Shown one piece after another: positions 1 through 5,682 of a stretch of DNA of 8,046 bases (positions within the stretch are counted from its first letter, which is position 1; the number at the start of each line of letters is the position of its first letter). Under the pieces are notes generated by a model. It made no database searches, was not told the DNA's origin, and saw only the letters and a list, made by a program, of their open reading frames with translations. The stretch spans positions 1 to 8,046 of the forward strand of contig JAHWIS010000102.1 in assembly GCA_019322385.1 (NCBI GenBank), written 5' to 3'. This DNA comes from Candidatus Woesearchaeota archaeon (lineage in GTDB: Archaea > Nanobdellota > Nanobdellia > Woesearchaeales > UBA11576). Position numbers and translations under genes: made by a program.

Positions 1-14
1 ACGCACGTGTGCTG

Positions 15-42
15 GGGACTAAGATCCTGCTGAACCAGTCCC
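15..42 (-). terminator. Inverted repeat downstream of the cold-shock gene
   Basis: GGGACT (15-20) and AGTCCC (37-42) form a perfect 6-bp stem around a 16-nt loop, 15 nt past the stop codon of the minus-strand cold-shock gene. Read on the minus strand, a TTTT stretch lies just before the stem and not after it, so this is not a classical intrinsic terminator. It could stabilise the 3' end or be chance. Positions 1-57 show no other interpretable feature. Confidence 0.25.
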
Positions 43-57
43 AAAAGTAGAAGCCGC

Positions 58-354
58 TTAAGGTGCTTCTTCTTGTGGCTCTTCTTCAGCAGGTGCTTCC
101 TCTTCAGGAGCTTCTTCTGCTGGAGCTTCTTCTTCAGCAGGCGCTTCTTCTCCGCCCTGGTCTAGTTTGACATGTGCGGCTTTTGGACCTCTATCGCCTT
201 GAGCAACTTCGAATACGACAGCGGTATTTTCCTGTAGATCATGGGGATTTACGCCTTCAAGATCAGTAAGGTGTACAAAATACTCATTTCCGTCTTCTCC
301 TGCGATAAAACCAAATCCTTTTCCTGCGTTAAAAAACTTTATATTTCCTTTCAT
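58..354 (-). CDS. Cold-shock-domain (CspA-like) nucleic-acid-binding protein with acidic tail
   Basis: The product is a 98-aa single-stranded nucleic-acid-binding protein of the CspA family, expected to act as a cytoplasmic RNA chaperone. Residues 1-67 form the cold-shock domain: the opening MKGNIKFFN matches the family's VKWFN start with Phe in place of Trp, RNP1 is KGFGFI (12-17) and RNP2 is YFVHL (25-29). Residues 69-98 are a low-complexity tail with 15 Glu, the rest Ala and Pro plus one Gln. The open frame reaches 10 codons further upstream, but ATG 354 has GAGGAG 7 nt before it and begins exactly where the domain begins, so I place the start there. The domain assignment is secure. The tail's role is unknown; acidic tails can tune nucleic-acid affinity or recruit partners. 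The gene is monocistronic and divergent from the next gene. Confidence 0.93.
   Translation of the reverse strand: MKGNIKFFNAGKGFGFIAGEDGNEYFVHLTDLEGVNPHDLQENTAVVFEVAQGDRGPKAAHVKLDQGGEEAPAEEEAPAEEAPEEEAPAEEEPQEEAP
61..150 (-). repeat. Low-complexity EEAPAEE-type coding repeat
   Basis: Imperfect tandem iterations of GAA/GAG, GCA/GCT and CCT codons encode residues 69-98 of the cold-shock protein, with the motif EEAPAEE recurring. Such tracts tend to change length between strains by slippage. Confidence 0.7.
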
Positions 355-361
355 TTTTTTT

Positions 362-367
362 CTCCTC
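362..367 (-). promoter_or_regulatory. Shine-Dalgarno site of the cold-shock gene
   Basis: The minus strand reads GAGGAG followed by a 7-nt A-rich spacer and ATG at 354. It decides the start against an upstream ATG at 384, which would add a basic 10-residue stretch absent from the family. Confidence 0.75.
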
Positions 368-397
368 TTAAACTTGCCAATCAAGAATATTTCCCGA

Positions 398-412
398 CTT
401 ATAGGCTATAAG
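398..412 (-). promoter_or_regulatory. 15-bp perfect palindrome with probable TATA box of the cold-shock gene
   Basis: CTTATAGGCTATAAG is a perfect inverted repeat (7-bp arms, one central base). On the minus strand its proximal half reads CTATAAGT and starts 50 nt before the ATG, close to the 43-46 nt seen for the other promoters here, so this half may be the TATA box itself. A second, better-looking box, ATTTAAAAGG (minus strand, 431-440), lies about 83 nt before the ATG and would imply a leader of roughly 55 nt in which the palindrome could act as an operator. Sequence alone does not say which is used. Confidence 0.5.
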
Positions 413-538
413 ACCTTAGAAGTTTGTTCCCCTTTTAAATGCTTTTGGGTTTTAGATGCCTAAACATGCATAAGCCGGGCGCTGCCATAAAAGAGTGATT
501 TCAGGTTCATTCTGTCCTCAAAACACTGCAGCAAATTA

Positions 539-555
539 GAAAGTTTTTTAAATGC
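539..555 (+). promoter_or_regulatory. BRE/TATA promoter of small gene A
   Basis: GAAAGTTTTTTAAATGC matches 15 of 17 positions of the promoter of paralog B (2822-2838). The TTTAAAT box begins 46 nt before the ATG at 593, which predicts transcription starting near 574 and a leader of about 20 nt carrying the Shine-Dalgarno site. The remaining bases of the 238-bp gap between the two divergent genes (355-592) show nothing else I can name. Confidence 0.65.
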
Positions 556-567
556 CAACTGCTATCC

Positions 568-579
568 ATTGGTCACCAA
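568..579 (+). promoter_or_regulatory. Inverted-repeat element ATTGGTCACCAA, copy 1
   Basis: The core TTGGT-C-ACCAA is a perfect inverted repeat with one central base. It spans the predicted transcription start of gene A, about 25 bp downstream of the TATA centre. The same 12-mer recurs at 2802-2813 near paralog B and I see no third copy. A repressor site blocking initiation is a reasonable inference. Confidence 0.5.
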
Positions 580-592
580 AGGGGTGCTATTA

Positions 593-931
593 ATGACTGA
601 TGAAACTTCAGACCCGATCGATAAGGTCAAGGAAGAGCTAGACTCTTATGCAGCGAAAATAAAAGAGACCATGACCAAGGCAGTTATGATGAATATTGAG
701 TTGGCTCAGACCGTAAAGAACTATACAGAGGATTTTGCTGTACATGCGCGTGATTTATCTTTGTCTTTCTTGCCAGAGAAACTGCAGCAGCACGTCATCA
801 ACATGAACAAGGAAGCTCTGCGGGCAATTATAGCGGTGCTGGAGGAAGGCGTAAACACTCTGGAACGGCCAGGCAATAAAGAAGAGGCCAGCGCTTCAGA
901 GACGCCTGAAAAAACTGAATCAGCATCCTGA
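593..931 (+). CDS. Small helical protein A of an unrecognised family (paralog of B)
   Basis: This 112-aa protein has no signal peptide or membrane segment. Its composition suggests amphipathic helices throughout. Residues 44-93 match residues 43-92 of the protein at 2876-3163 at 32 of 50 positions, including ARDxSLSFLPEK, NMN[KR]EAL and EGVNTL/QGVTTL. Outside this core A has its own N-terminus (residues 1-43) and a Ser/Glu-rich tail (94-112). ATG 593 has AAAGGGGTG 6 nt upstream; an in-frame TTG at 569 is rejected because it lies at or before the predicted transcript start. It converges on the kinase gene with 11 bp between stops. I do not recognise the family. Helical granule-associated or scaffold proteins look superficially similar, but I see no diagnostic motif. 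Confidence 0.85.
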   Translation: MTDETSDPIDKVKEELDSYAAKIKETMTKAVMMNIELAQTVKNYTEDFAVHARDLSLSFLPEKLQQHVINMNKEALRAIIAVLEEGVNTLERPGNKEEASASETPEKTESAS

Positions 932-937
932 TCTTGT

Positions 938-951
938 AAGAATTAATTCTT
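938..951. repeat. 14-bp perfect palindrome between convergent genes
   Basis: AAGAATTAATTCTT is fully self-complementary. It covers the kinase stop codon and lies 7 bp past the stop of gene A. It could mark a shared 3' end, but without oligo-T on either side it may be chance in AT-rich sequence. Confidence 0.3.
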
Positions 952-2733
952 TGATGAGTTCTTGAAAAACCTGCTCCATGATCTGACTTTCTTTGTTTTC
1001 TTGAGTGAAGTGTGGCTGTTCTGCAGGAATTCTGATATAGGTCCAGAAGGGATAGGCTCAAGCGTCATTGGTTTTGTTGTCTTTGCGCTGATCAAAGGTG
1101 CAGCAACCTCTATTGCAGGGCCTTTTATTGCTCCTTGATCAGGCTTGACATTTGCAGCCTCGAGCGCAGGGCTTATCACTGTCTCTGGGACAGGCTTGAC
1201 AGCAGCAGGTTCTGGAACTGTTTCTTGCACAGGTTCTGTAGTAGGCTTTGGCTCTTCCTTGGTCTCTGGAACGATCTCAGAATGCGTTTCAGTCTCTGGA
1301 CCAGGAGCTGTCAGTGCGCTGTGCACGCCTGAAATAACATCTGTGAAAAGGGAGACTGATTTTGATACCATGCCCATGCCTGCGGAATATATCTCGCTGA
1401 TACCATCCATTATGCCTAAGTCTGGCAACCCTTCGCGTGAAAGCACATCCTCTTTTATTGACTCGATGATGATCCGCGCAGTATCTTCATTAGAGAAATC
1501 ATATATCCGTATCAGCGCACTGAGTGATAACAGGCATCGTGAAAGCACAGCTATCTGGTGCGGTGTCGAGACTCCGTGCTGGAACATCAGCATGATCACC
1601 TTGAAATAGAACTCTCCGTTTGATTTTATCTCTTGCTTGAAATACGAGAGGACCTTCTTGTCGATCTCATACTCCAGCGTCTCAAGGTCCAAGGTGCTCA
1701 TGTCAAAACCATTGTTATCTGTATACACCTTGATGAACCCGAGCGAATCGCCTGCAGCCAGTGTCTTTGATTGGTCTATATAGCTCTGCTTGTTTTGTGC
1801 ATCCATGATGCCCACTGCGCCGAAGTCAAGGAATGCAAGCTTACCCTCATCTGTCACAAAGACATTTGCAGGGTGCGGGTCGCCATGGTAGAACCCATCC
1901 CGAAGTATCTGTTTATACAGGTTCCTTATGAGATTGGTCATGATCTCGTTCTTGTCCAGTCCTTTCTCCTCTATCGTCTTAAGGTCAGTTATCTTTGTGC
2001 CGTCGATGAATTCCATCACCAGCACCTTGGATGTGGTGAAGTCGCTGTAGGCCTTAGGTATCTTGACAGCATCATCTCCTTTCAGGTTGTTGTAGATTGT
2101 TGTTATATTGTTGAGCTCTGTTGTGAAGTCAAGCTCCTTCAGTATGGCATCCTTTACTTCATTGATCAACCCGATGACATCCACGCTCTTAGGTATCTTC
2201 GCACTGCGGTTCACGAATTTTCCCAGATAGAGCAGCAGGTCAAAGTCAAGGTTGATTTTTTCCTCTATGTCAGGTCTCTGCACCTTGACAGCAACCACCT
2301 CTCCTGATTTGAGCCGTGCCTTGTGCACCTGGCTCAGTGATGCAGACGCTACAGGTGTCTCTTCAAAATCATCAAACAATTCGCTGACAGGTGCCTGGAG
2401 CTCTGCCTCGATGATCTCTTTCACCTTTTCAGATGAGAACTGCGGGACCTGGTCCTGCAGTTTTTGGAACTCCTCGCAGAATTCGCGCGGCATGATATCA
2501 TACTGTGTGCTCATCACCTGAGCCATCTTGACGAATGTAGGGCCCAGCTCCTCAAACAAGAGCCTTATCCTGACCTCTACAGGCTGTTTGTTGGGCTTTA
2601 CCTTTTTCATAGGTGTTTTTGAGAAAGGCAGCCCTATGAAGTATGTAGTGAGGTTGTATTTCCTCATGCAGAAAATAATCTCGTTAAGTCTCTTTAGCCT
2701 TTTTAGAACTCCAGCTGGTTTTCTTTTTTCCAT
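943..2733 (-). CDS. ABC1/UbiB (COQ8/AarF)-family atypical kinase
   Basis: The 596-aa product belongs to the ABC1/ADCK/UbiB atypical protein-kinase-like family, whose bacterial and mitochondrial members support isoprenoid-quinone biosynthesis as ATPases. Visible elements in order: KxGQ-motif region in variant form (LGPTFVKMAQ, K69-Q72), Ala-rich nucleotide loop VASASLSQVH (128-137), VAVK with Lys150, the family's ExD motif (E200, D202), catalytic HGDPHPAN (283-290) and DFG (303-305). Residues 476-565 are a disordered P/E/T/V-rich linker, and 572-596 is a basic end rich in Lys, Arg, Phe and Trp. The two C-terminal membrane helices common in UbiB are not obvious. ATG 2733 follows GGGGGT by 4 nt, and the TATA box fits that start; an ATG 22 codons upstream lies before the promoter. 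The substrate is unknown. No quinone gene is nearby; the neighbours are paralogs A (convergent) and B (divergent). Confidence 0.93.
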   Translation of the reverse strand: MEKRKPAGVLKRLKRLNEIIFCMRKYNLTTYFIGLPFSKTPMKKVKPNKQPVEVRIRLLFEELGPTFVKMAQVMSTQYDIMPREFCEEFQKLQDQVPQFSSEKVKEIIEAELQAPVSELFDDFEETPVASASLSQVHKARLKSGEVVAVKVQRPDIEEKINLDFDLLLYLGKFVNRSAKIPKSVDVIGLINEVKDAILKELDFTTELNNITTIYNNLKGDDAVKIPKAYSDFTTSKVLVMEFIDGTKITDLKTIEEKGLDKNEIMTNLIRNLYKQILRDGFYHGDPHPANVFVTDEGKLAFLDFGAVGIMDAQNKQSYIDQSKTLAAGDSLGFIKVYTDNNGFDMSTLDLETLEYEIDKKVLSYFKQEIKSNGEFYFKVIMLMFQHGVSTPHQIAVLSRCLLSLSALIRIYDFSNEDTARIIIESIKEDVLSREGLPDLGIMDGISEIYSAGMGMVSKSVSLFTDVISGVHSALTAPGPETETHSEIVPETKEEPKPTTEPVQETVPEPAAVKPVPETVISPALEAANVKPDQGAIKGPAIEVAAPLISAKTTKPMTLEPIPSGPISEFLQNSHTSLKKTKKVRSWSRFFKNSSKN

Positions 2734-2768
2734 AAATACCCCCTTTTTCCTACTCAATAGTTTAGGGA

Positions 2769-2783
2769 TATATAAATCTTTGT
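2769..2783 (-). promoter_or_regulatory. BRE/TATA promoter of the ABC1 kinase gene
   Basis: The minus strand reads ACAAAGA followed by TTTATATA; the box begins 43 nt before the kinase ATG. Predicted initiation near 2745 leaves a very short leader that contains the GGGGGT ribosome site at 2738-2743. Confidence 0.65.
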
Positions 2784-2801
2784 GTATTTTACCGTGCAAC
2801 T

Positions 2802-2814
2802 ATTGGTCACCAAT
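2802..2814. promoter_or_regulatory. Inverted-repeat element ATTGGTCACCAAT, copy 2
   Basis: This is a perfect 13-bp inverted repeat (6-bp arms, central C) in the 142-bp gap between the divergent kinase and gene B. It sits 7 bp upstream of the BRE of B and about 19 bp upstream of the BRE of the kinase, so one bound regulator could affect both promoters. It shares 12 consecutive bases with the copy at gene A. Confidence 0.5.
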
Positions 2815-2821
2815 CAGTATC

Positions 2822-2838
2822 GAAAGGTTTTTAAATAC
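2822..2838 (+). promoter_or_regulatory. BRE/TATA promoter of small gene B
   Basis: GAAAGGTTTTTAAATAC differs at two of 17 positions from the promoter of gene A. The TTTAAATA box begins 46 nt before the ATG, the same spacing as in A. Confidence 0.7.
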
Positions 2839-2875
2839 TGGAGTATCTCGTAACTTCCTAAAGGGGTGTAATCTT

Positions 2876-3163
2876 ATGGAAAAAGGTGAAAAACCAACTG
2901 CAACTGAGAAAAAGACTGTCAAGAAAGGCATTGAGGGCTATGCAAAATCACTGCAGGAAAAGTTGACTCTTAAAAAAGACACTGGTGAGAAGTTCAGGAA
3001 ATACACCGAGAACCTTGCAGTGGATGCACGCGACTTTTCATTGTCATTCTTGCCTGAGAAGACACAGAAGCACATCCTTAACATGAACAGGGAAGCTCTG
3101 CTTGCTCTGCAGTCAGTGATTGAACAAGGCGTCACAACCTTGGACAAGCCAGCGCAGAAATAA
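2876..3163 (+). CDS. Small helical protein B of an unrecognised family (paralog of A)
   Basis: This 95-aa, Lys-rich protein has no signal peptide or membrane segment and is predicted mostly helical. Residues 43-92 carry the core shared with protein A: YTENLAVDARD, FSLSFLPEK, HILNMNREAL and VTTLDKP. The N-terminal 42 residues are basic (many Lys), unlike the acidic N-terminus of A, and B ends right after the core. ATG 2876 has AAAGGGGTG 7 nt upstream and a fitting TATA box; the same frame is open for a further 116 codons upstream, but that part lies antisense to the kinase. The opposite charge of the two N-termini with a conserved core suggests paralogs that form hetero-complexes or have specialised. 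The function is unknown. Confidence 0.87.
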   Translation: MEKGEKPTATEKKTVKKGIEGYAKSLQEKLTLKKDTGEKFRKYTENLAVDARDFSLSFLPEKTQKHILNMNREALLALQSVIEQGVTTLDKPAQK

Positions 3164-3187
3164 GCTCAGTTTGCTGACGGGTTGATG

Positions 3188-3235
3188 TTTTTGTAATCTT
3201 TTTGTTTACTTCTAAGTATTTTTTATCCCATTTTT
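3188..3235 (+). terminator. Archaeal oligo-T terminator cluster after gene B
   Basis: Four T-runs of 5-6 bases (3188-3192, 3199-3203, 3219-3224, 3231-3235) follow the gene B stop within 75 bp, with no stem-loop needed. This is the typical form of archaeal intrinsic termination and separates B from the ABC operon. Confidence 0.65.
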
Positions 3236-3264
3236 CATATCATTCCTGTGCATCGTGTGTTCTT

Positions 3265-3284
3265 ACAAATAAATTTATAAATAC
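3265..3284 (+). promoter_or_regulatory. BRE/TATA promoter of the three-gene ABC operon
   Basis: ACAAATAAA precedes TTTATAAATAC, a near-ideal archaeal TATA box starting 45 nt before the ATG at 3319. The start has AAAAAGGGGT 6 nt upstream. No other promoter is visible before 6382, so it probably serves all three genes. Confidence 0.75.
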
Positions 3285-3318
3285 TAAGTATATGTATTAT
3301 TGAAAAAGGGGTAATCAC

Positions 3319-4473
3319 ATGAAAAGGCTACTGATTATTATCATAGTGTTGATTCTGGGTTGTGCGCCTGCTCTTGCCCAATTGTCTGAGTTTGTTTCTA
3401 CAGCAAACGTAAGGGTCATAGTTGAAAGTGTCGCTCCAGAGCCTGTAGAGCCTGGACAGGATGTCACAGTCAAGGTGCGTGTCTATAACAGTGGAGGAGC
3501 AGTAGCCAGGAATGTGGAGTTGAAGCTGAATGTGCAGTACCCTTTCTTTCTCAAGACAGCAGGTCAGGAATTCGATGAAGGTAAGGATATCTGCGATGGC
3601 TGCTCAAAAGACAACTCATACTATCTTGTTGTTGATGCTGATGCAAAATCAGGTCTATACCCTATTGAGTTCACTGCCTTTGTTGACCAGAAATTGAAGG
3701 TCGAGAAAGAGGTTAACATAAGGGTCTCGGGCGTGCCAGACATAATCTTTGAGAGCGAAAGCGTCGACGAGCTGATCAAGCCTGGCGATACTTTCTCTGC
3801 AGAGATAGTCCTGTCCAACATCGGCACAGGCAAGGCGCGGAACATAAAGATAATCCCTCAGTCGGATAAGTTCATAACTCTGGGAAGCGGCCTGCATGTT
3901 GTCGACGAGCTGAAGCCAGATGAGGACGTCAAGATACCTCTTGAGTTCAGTGTCGGCGAGGATGTCGAGCCTGATGCATACAGCATTCCTATAAGTTTTG
4001 TGTTTCTAGACGAGAACGGTGTTTCTCACACCTTTGTTGAGAACCTTGGCGTGAAGCTTGCAGACCATGCAGAGGTGTATCTGCAGAACATAAAGACAAT
4101 CCCTGCGAGCATAGATGTCGGCGAGACATTCACATTGCAGATTAGGATAGAAAACGTAGGCAGCGGCGATGCAAAGAATGTCCAGGCGGTTCTTGTCAGC
4201 CCTATAAGAGGCAACAAGGAGACATATATCGGGAGGCTTGAGAAAGACGATGACGCGCCAGGAATCTTCACATTGCGGCCTTTCTGGCCAGGAAAGACAG
4301 ACAACCAGATCTTCATATCTTATTCTGATGATTTCGGCCAGCATCAGATCAGCGAGGCGTTTGCATTGAATGTCGGCATGAAGTCTGTCACCATTGTGCT
4401 GGTCATTATCCTGCTCTTGATAATCCTTGGCATCCTTGGATATTTCTTTTATCGCAGGGCGCATAAAAAATGA
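3319..4473 (+). CDS. COG1361-type membrane-anchored surface protein with three CARDB/NEW3-like domains
   Basis: The 384-aa product is exported. Residues 1-21 are a signal peptide (basic KR, long Ile/Leu core, probable cleavage after ALA20; the Cys at 15 in LGC could alternatively be a lipobox). Three related beta-sandwich domains follow at about 31-137, 139-247 and 250-352. Each has the CARDB/NEW3 pattern of a Pro-Gly or Val-Gly turn, then a V/I-rich strand, then N-x-G: PGQDVTVKVRVYNSGG, PGDTFSAEIVLSNIGTG, VGETFTLQIRIENVGSG. Cys92 and Cys95 (CDGC) lie in domain 1 only. Residues 356-377 form a membrane helix and RRAHKK a short cytoplasmic end. The body therefore faces outside, anchored by its C-terminus. 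It is the first gene of an operon with a MacB-type permease and ATPase, overlapping the permease by 4 bp, so it probably acts as the transporter's extracytoplasmic partner (inference from context). Confidence 0.88.
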   Translation: MKRLLIIIIVLILGCAPALAQLSEFVSTANVRVIVESVAPEPVEPGQDVTVKVRVYNSGGAVARNVELKLNVQYPFFLKTAGQEFDEGKDICDGCSKDNSYYLVVDADAKSGLYPIEFTAFVDQKLKVEKEVNIRVSGVPDIIFESESVDELIKPGDTFSAEIVLSNIGTGKARNIKIIPQSDKFITLGSGLHVVDELKPDEDVKIPLEFSVGEDVEPDAYSIPISFVFLDENGVSHTFVENLGVKLADHAEVYLQNIKTIPASIDVGETFTLQIRIENVGSGDAKNVQAVLVSPIRGNKETYIGRLEKDDDAPGIFTLRPFWPGKTDNQIFISYSDDFGQHQISEAFALNVGMKSVTIVLVIILLLIILGILGYFFYRRAHKK

Positions 4474-5681
4474 TGTCAAAATTTCTTGCCAATCTTAAGG
4501 TCTCTTCATTCCTTGCTTACAAGTCGATCAGGAGAGGGGACATAGGCGCGATAATATTCACCGTACTGATAATAACCCTTGCTTTCATCAACATCACACT
4601 TGTTTACTCGCTTCTTGACGGAGTCATAGAAAGGGCTGAGATGAATGTTATAGATCTGCAGTATGGTCACGTGGTCATAGATCCTATTGAAGAAGAGCTG
4701 TTCATTGATGATGCTGATTCGCTGGTGAAGAGGGTGGTGGCACTTCCTGAAGTGACTGGCATTGCTTCTCATTACATAATAGGGGCGTCTATATTCCACG
4801 ATGATGAGAGTGTCGAGTATAAGATATACTCCATAGATCCTGTCGACGAGGTGACAGTGACTTCGCTGCAGGACTATATTGTAGAGGGAAACTTCCTCGG
4901 CAAGCACGATACTGACTCTATTCTGCTGGGCAATGAGATATCAGGAGGATATGATGCGAAGTTTGAACTGGCCTCTTTGGGAGGTGTGCGCGCAGGCGAC
5001 ACAGTAACTGTGCGGTTCAACAACGGCGTCATAAAAGACTACCGCGTCAAGGGGATATTCAACACAATGGATGTGGTCACTGACATGCGGGCATACATCA
5101 GCGAGAAAGAGATGGAGGATGTGCTTGGTGTATCTGGCAAGGCGTCTGAGATAGTCATAAGGCTTGACAAAATTGGGAAAGAGAAGGAGTTCATGGAAAG
5201 CCTTCTCGCTTTAGGCATCAAGGAGAAGGTGATCTGGTGGAAGGACAGGGCAGGCATTGCCTTGAGCATGACAAGGAGCTTCGTGATATTGAAGAGCATG
5301 TTCGGTTTCATCAGCCTGTTCGTCGCTGCTGTCACTATATTCATCGTCATCTACATAAACACTGTGAACAAGAGAAGGGAGATAGGTGTCTTGAAGGCAA
5401 TAGGGGTAAAGGAAAATGTGATAATAAAGTCATTCCTTTTCCAGGCGATGTTCTACACGCTTGCCGGGTGCTTGTTGGGTTACCTCGCAATGATGCTTTT
5501 CATAAATCCATATTTCGAGATAAGGCCTTTGAAGTTCCCTATCGGCTGGGTCACCCTTAACATAATCCCGGCCACAACATTCAAGGGATTGTTCATACTT
5601 ATTGTCGCTGCAATCTTTTCAGGCGTTGTGCCGTCCTGGAACACCACACGCAAGAAGATAATGAAACTCATATGGGGCTAA
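4470..5681 (+). CDS. FtsX/MacB/LolC-type ABC transporter permease
   Basis: This 403-aa integral membrane protein has the four-helix topology of the FtsX family: TM1 at about 26-48, a large extracytoplasmic domain (about 50-265), then TM2 (270-297), TM3 (320-345) and TM4 (372-390). The family signature NKRREIGVLKAIG (300-312) follows TM2 and leads into the coupling segment. MacB/LolCDE-type systems use such permeases for mechanotransmission, lipoprotein release or peptide export instead of classical channel transport; the substrate here cannot be read from sequence. The start ATG overlaps the previous stop as ATGA; a second ATG at 4473 gives a product one residue shorter. Only a weak AGGG ribosome site lies upstream, so translational coupling is likely. 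The ATPase gene follows one base after the stop. Confidence 0.93.
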   Translation: MMSKFLANLKVSSFLAYKSIRRGDIGAIIFTVLIITLAFINITLVYSLLDGVIERAEMNVIDLQYGHVVIDPIEEELFIDDADSLVKRVVALPEVTGIASHYIIGASIFHDDESVEYKIYSIDPVDEVTVTSLQDYIVEGNFLGKHDTDSILLGNEISGGYDAKFELASLGGVRAGDTVTVRFNNGVIKDYRVKGIFNTMDVVTDMRAYISEKEMEDVLGVSGKASEIVIRLDKIGKEKEFMESLLALGIKEKVIWWKDRAGIALSMTRSFVILKSMFGFISLFVAAVTIFIVIYINTVNKRREIGVLKAIGVKENVIIKSFLFQAMFYTLAGCLLGYLAMMLFINPYFEIRPLKFPIGWVTLNIIPATTFKGLFILIVAAIFSGVVPSWNTTRKKIMKLIWG

Positions 5682-5682
5682 C

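Noticed and set aside
15..48. End of a tRNA gene at the left edge
   Set aside because: The stem-loop has a 16-nt loop and lacks the T-arm consensus GGTTCRANNCC in the right position.
569..592. TTG start extending protein A by eight residues
   Set aside because: It falls within the palindrome at the predicted transcription start, and ATG 593 has a good Shine-Dalgarno site matching that of paralog B.
1145..1609. Plus-strand open frame inside the kinase gene
   Set aside because: It is a shadow of the kinase's low-complexity tail and C-terminal helices; it has no promoter or ribosome site and biased Ser/Val-rich composition.
1771..2307. 178-codon plus-strand open frame antisense to the kinase catalytic core
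   Set aside because: The opposite strand encodes intact HGD and DFG kinase motifs, and this frame has no start signals or family resemblance.
2528..2875. Long upstream extension of protein B in the same frame
   Set aside because: The stretch is antisense to the kinase N-terminus and contains B's own promoter; the paralog A comparison supports the ATG at 2876.
3349..3366. Lipoprotein lipobox at Cys15 of the surface protein
   Set aside because: ILGC is only a weak match, and a standard cleavage site ALA follows five residues later; it is kept as an alternative, not called.
4006..4479. 157-codon minus-strand open frame antisense to the surface protein
   Set aside because: It overlaps a clearly folded domain and membrane anchor on the other strand, and no minus-strand promoter is visible.
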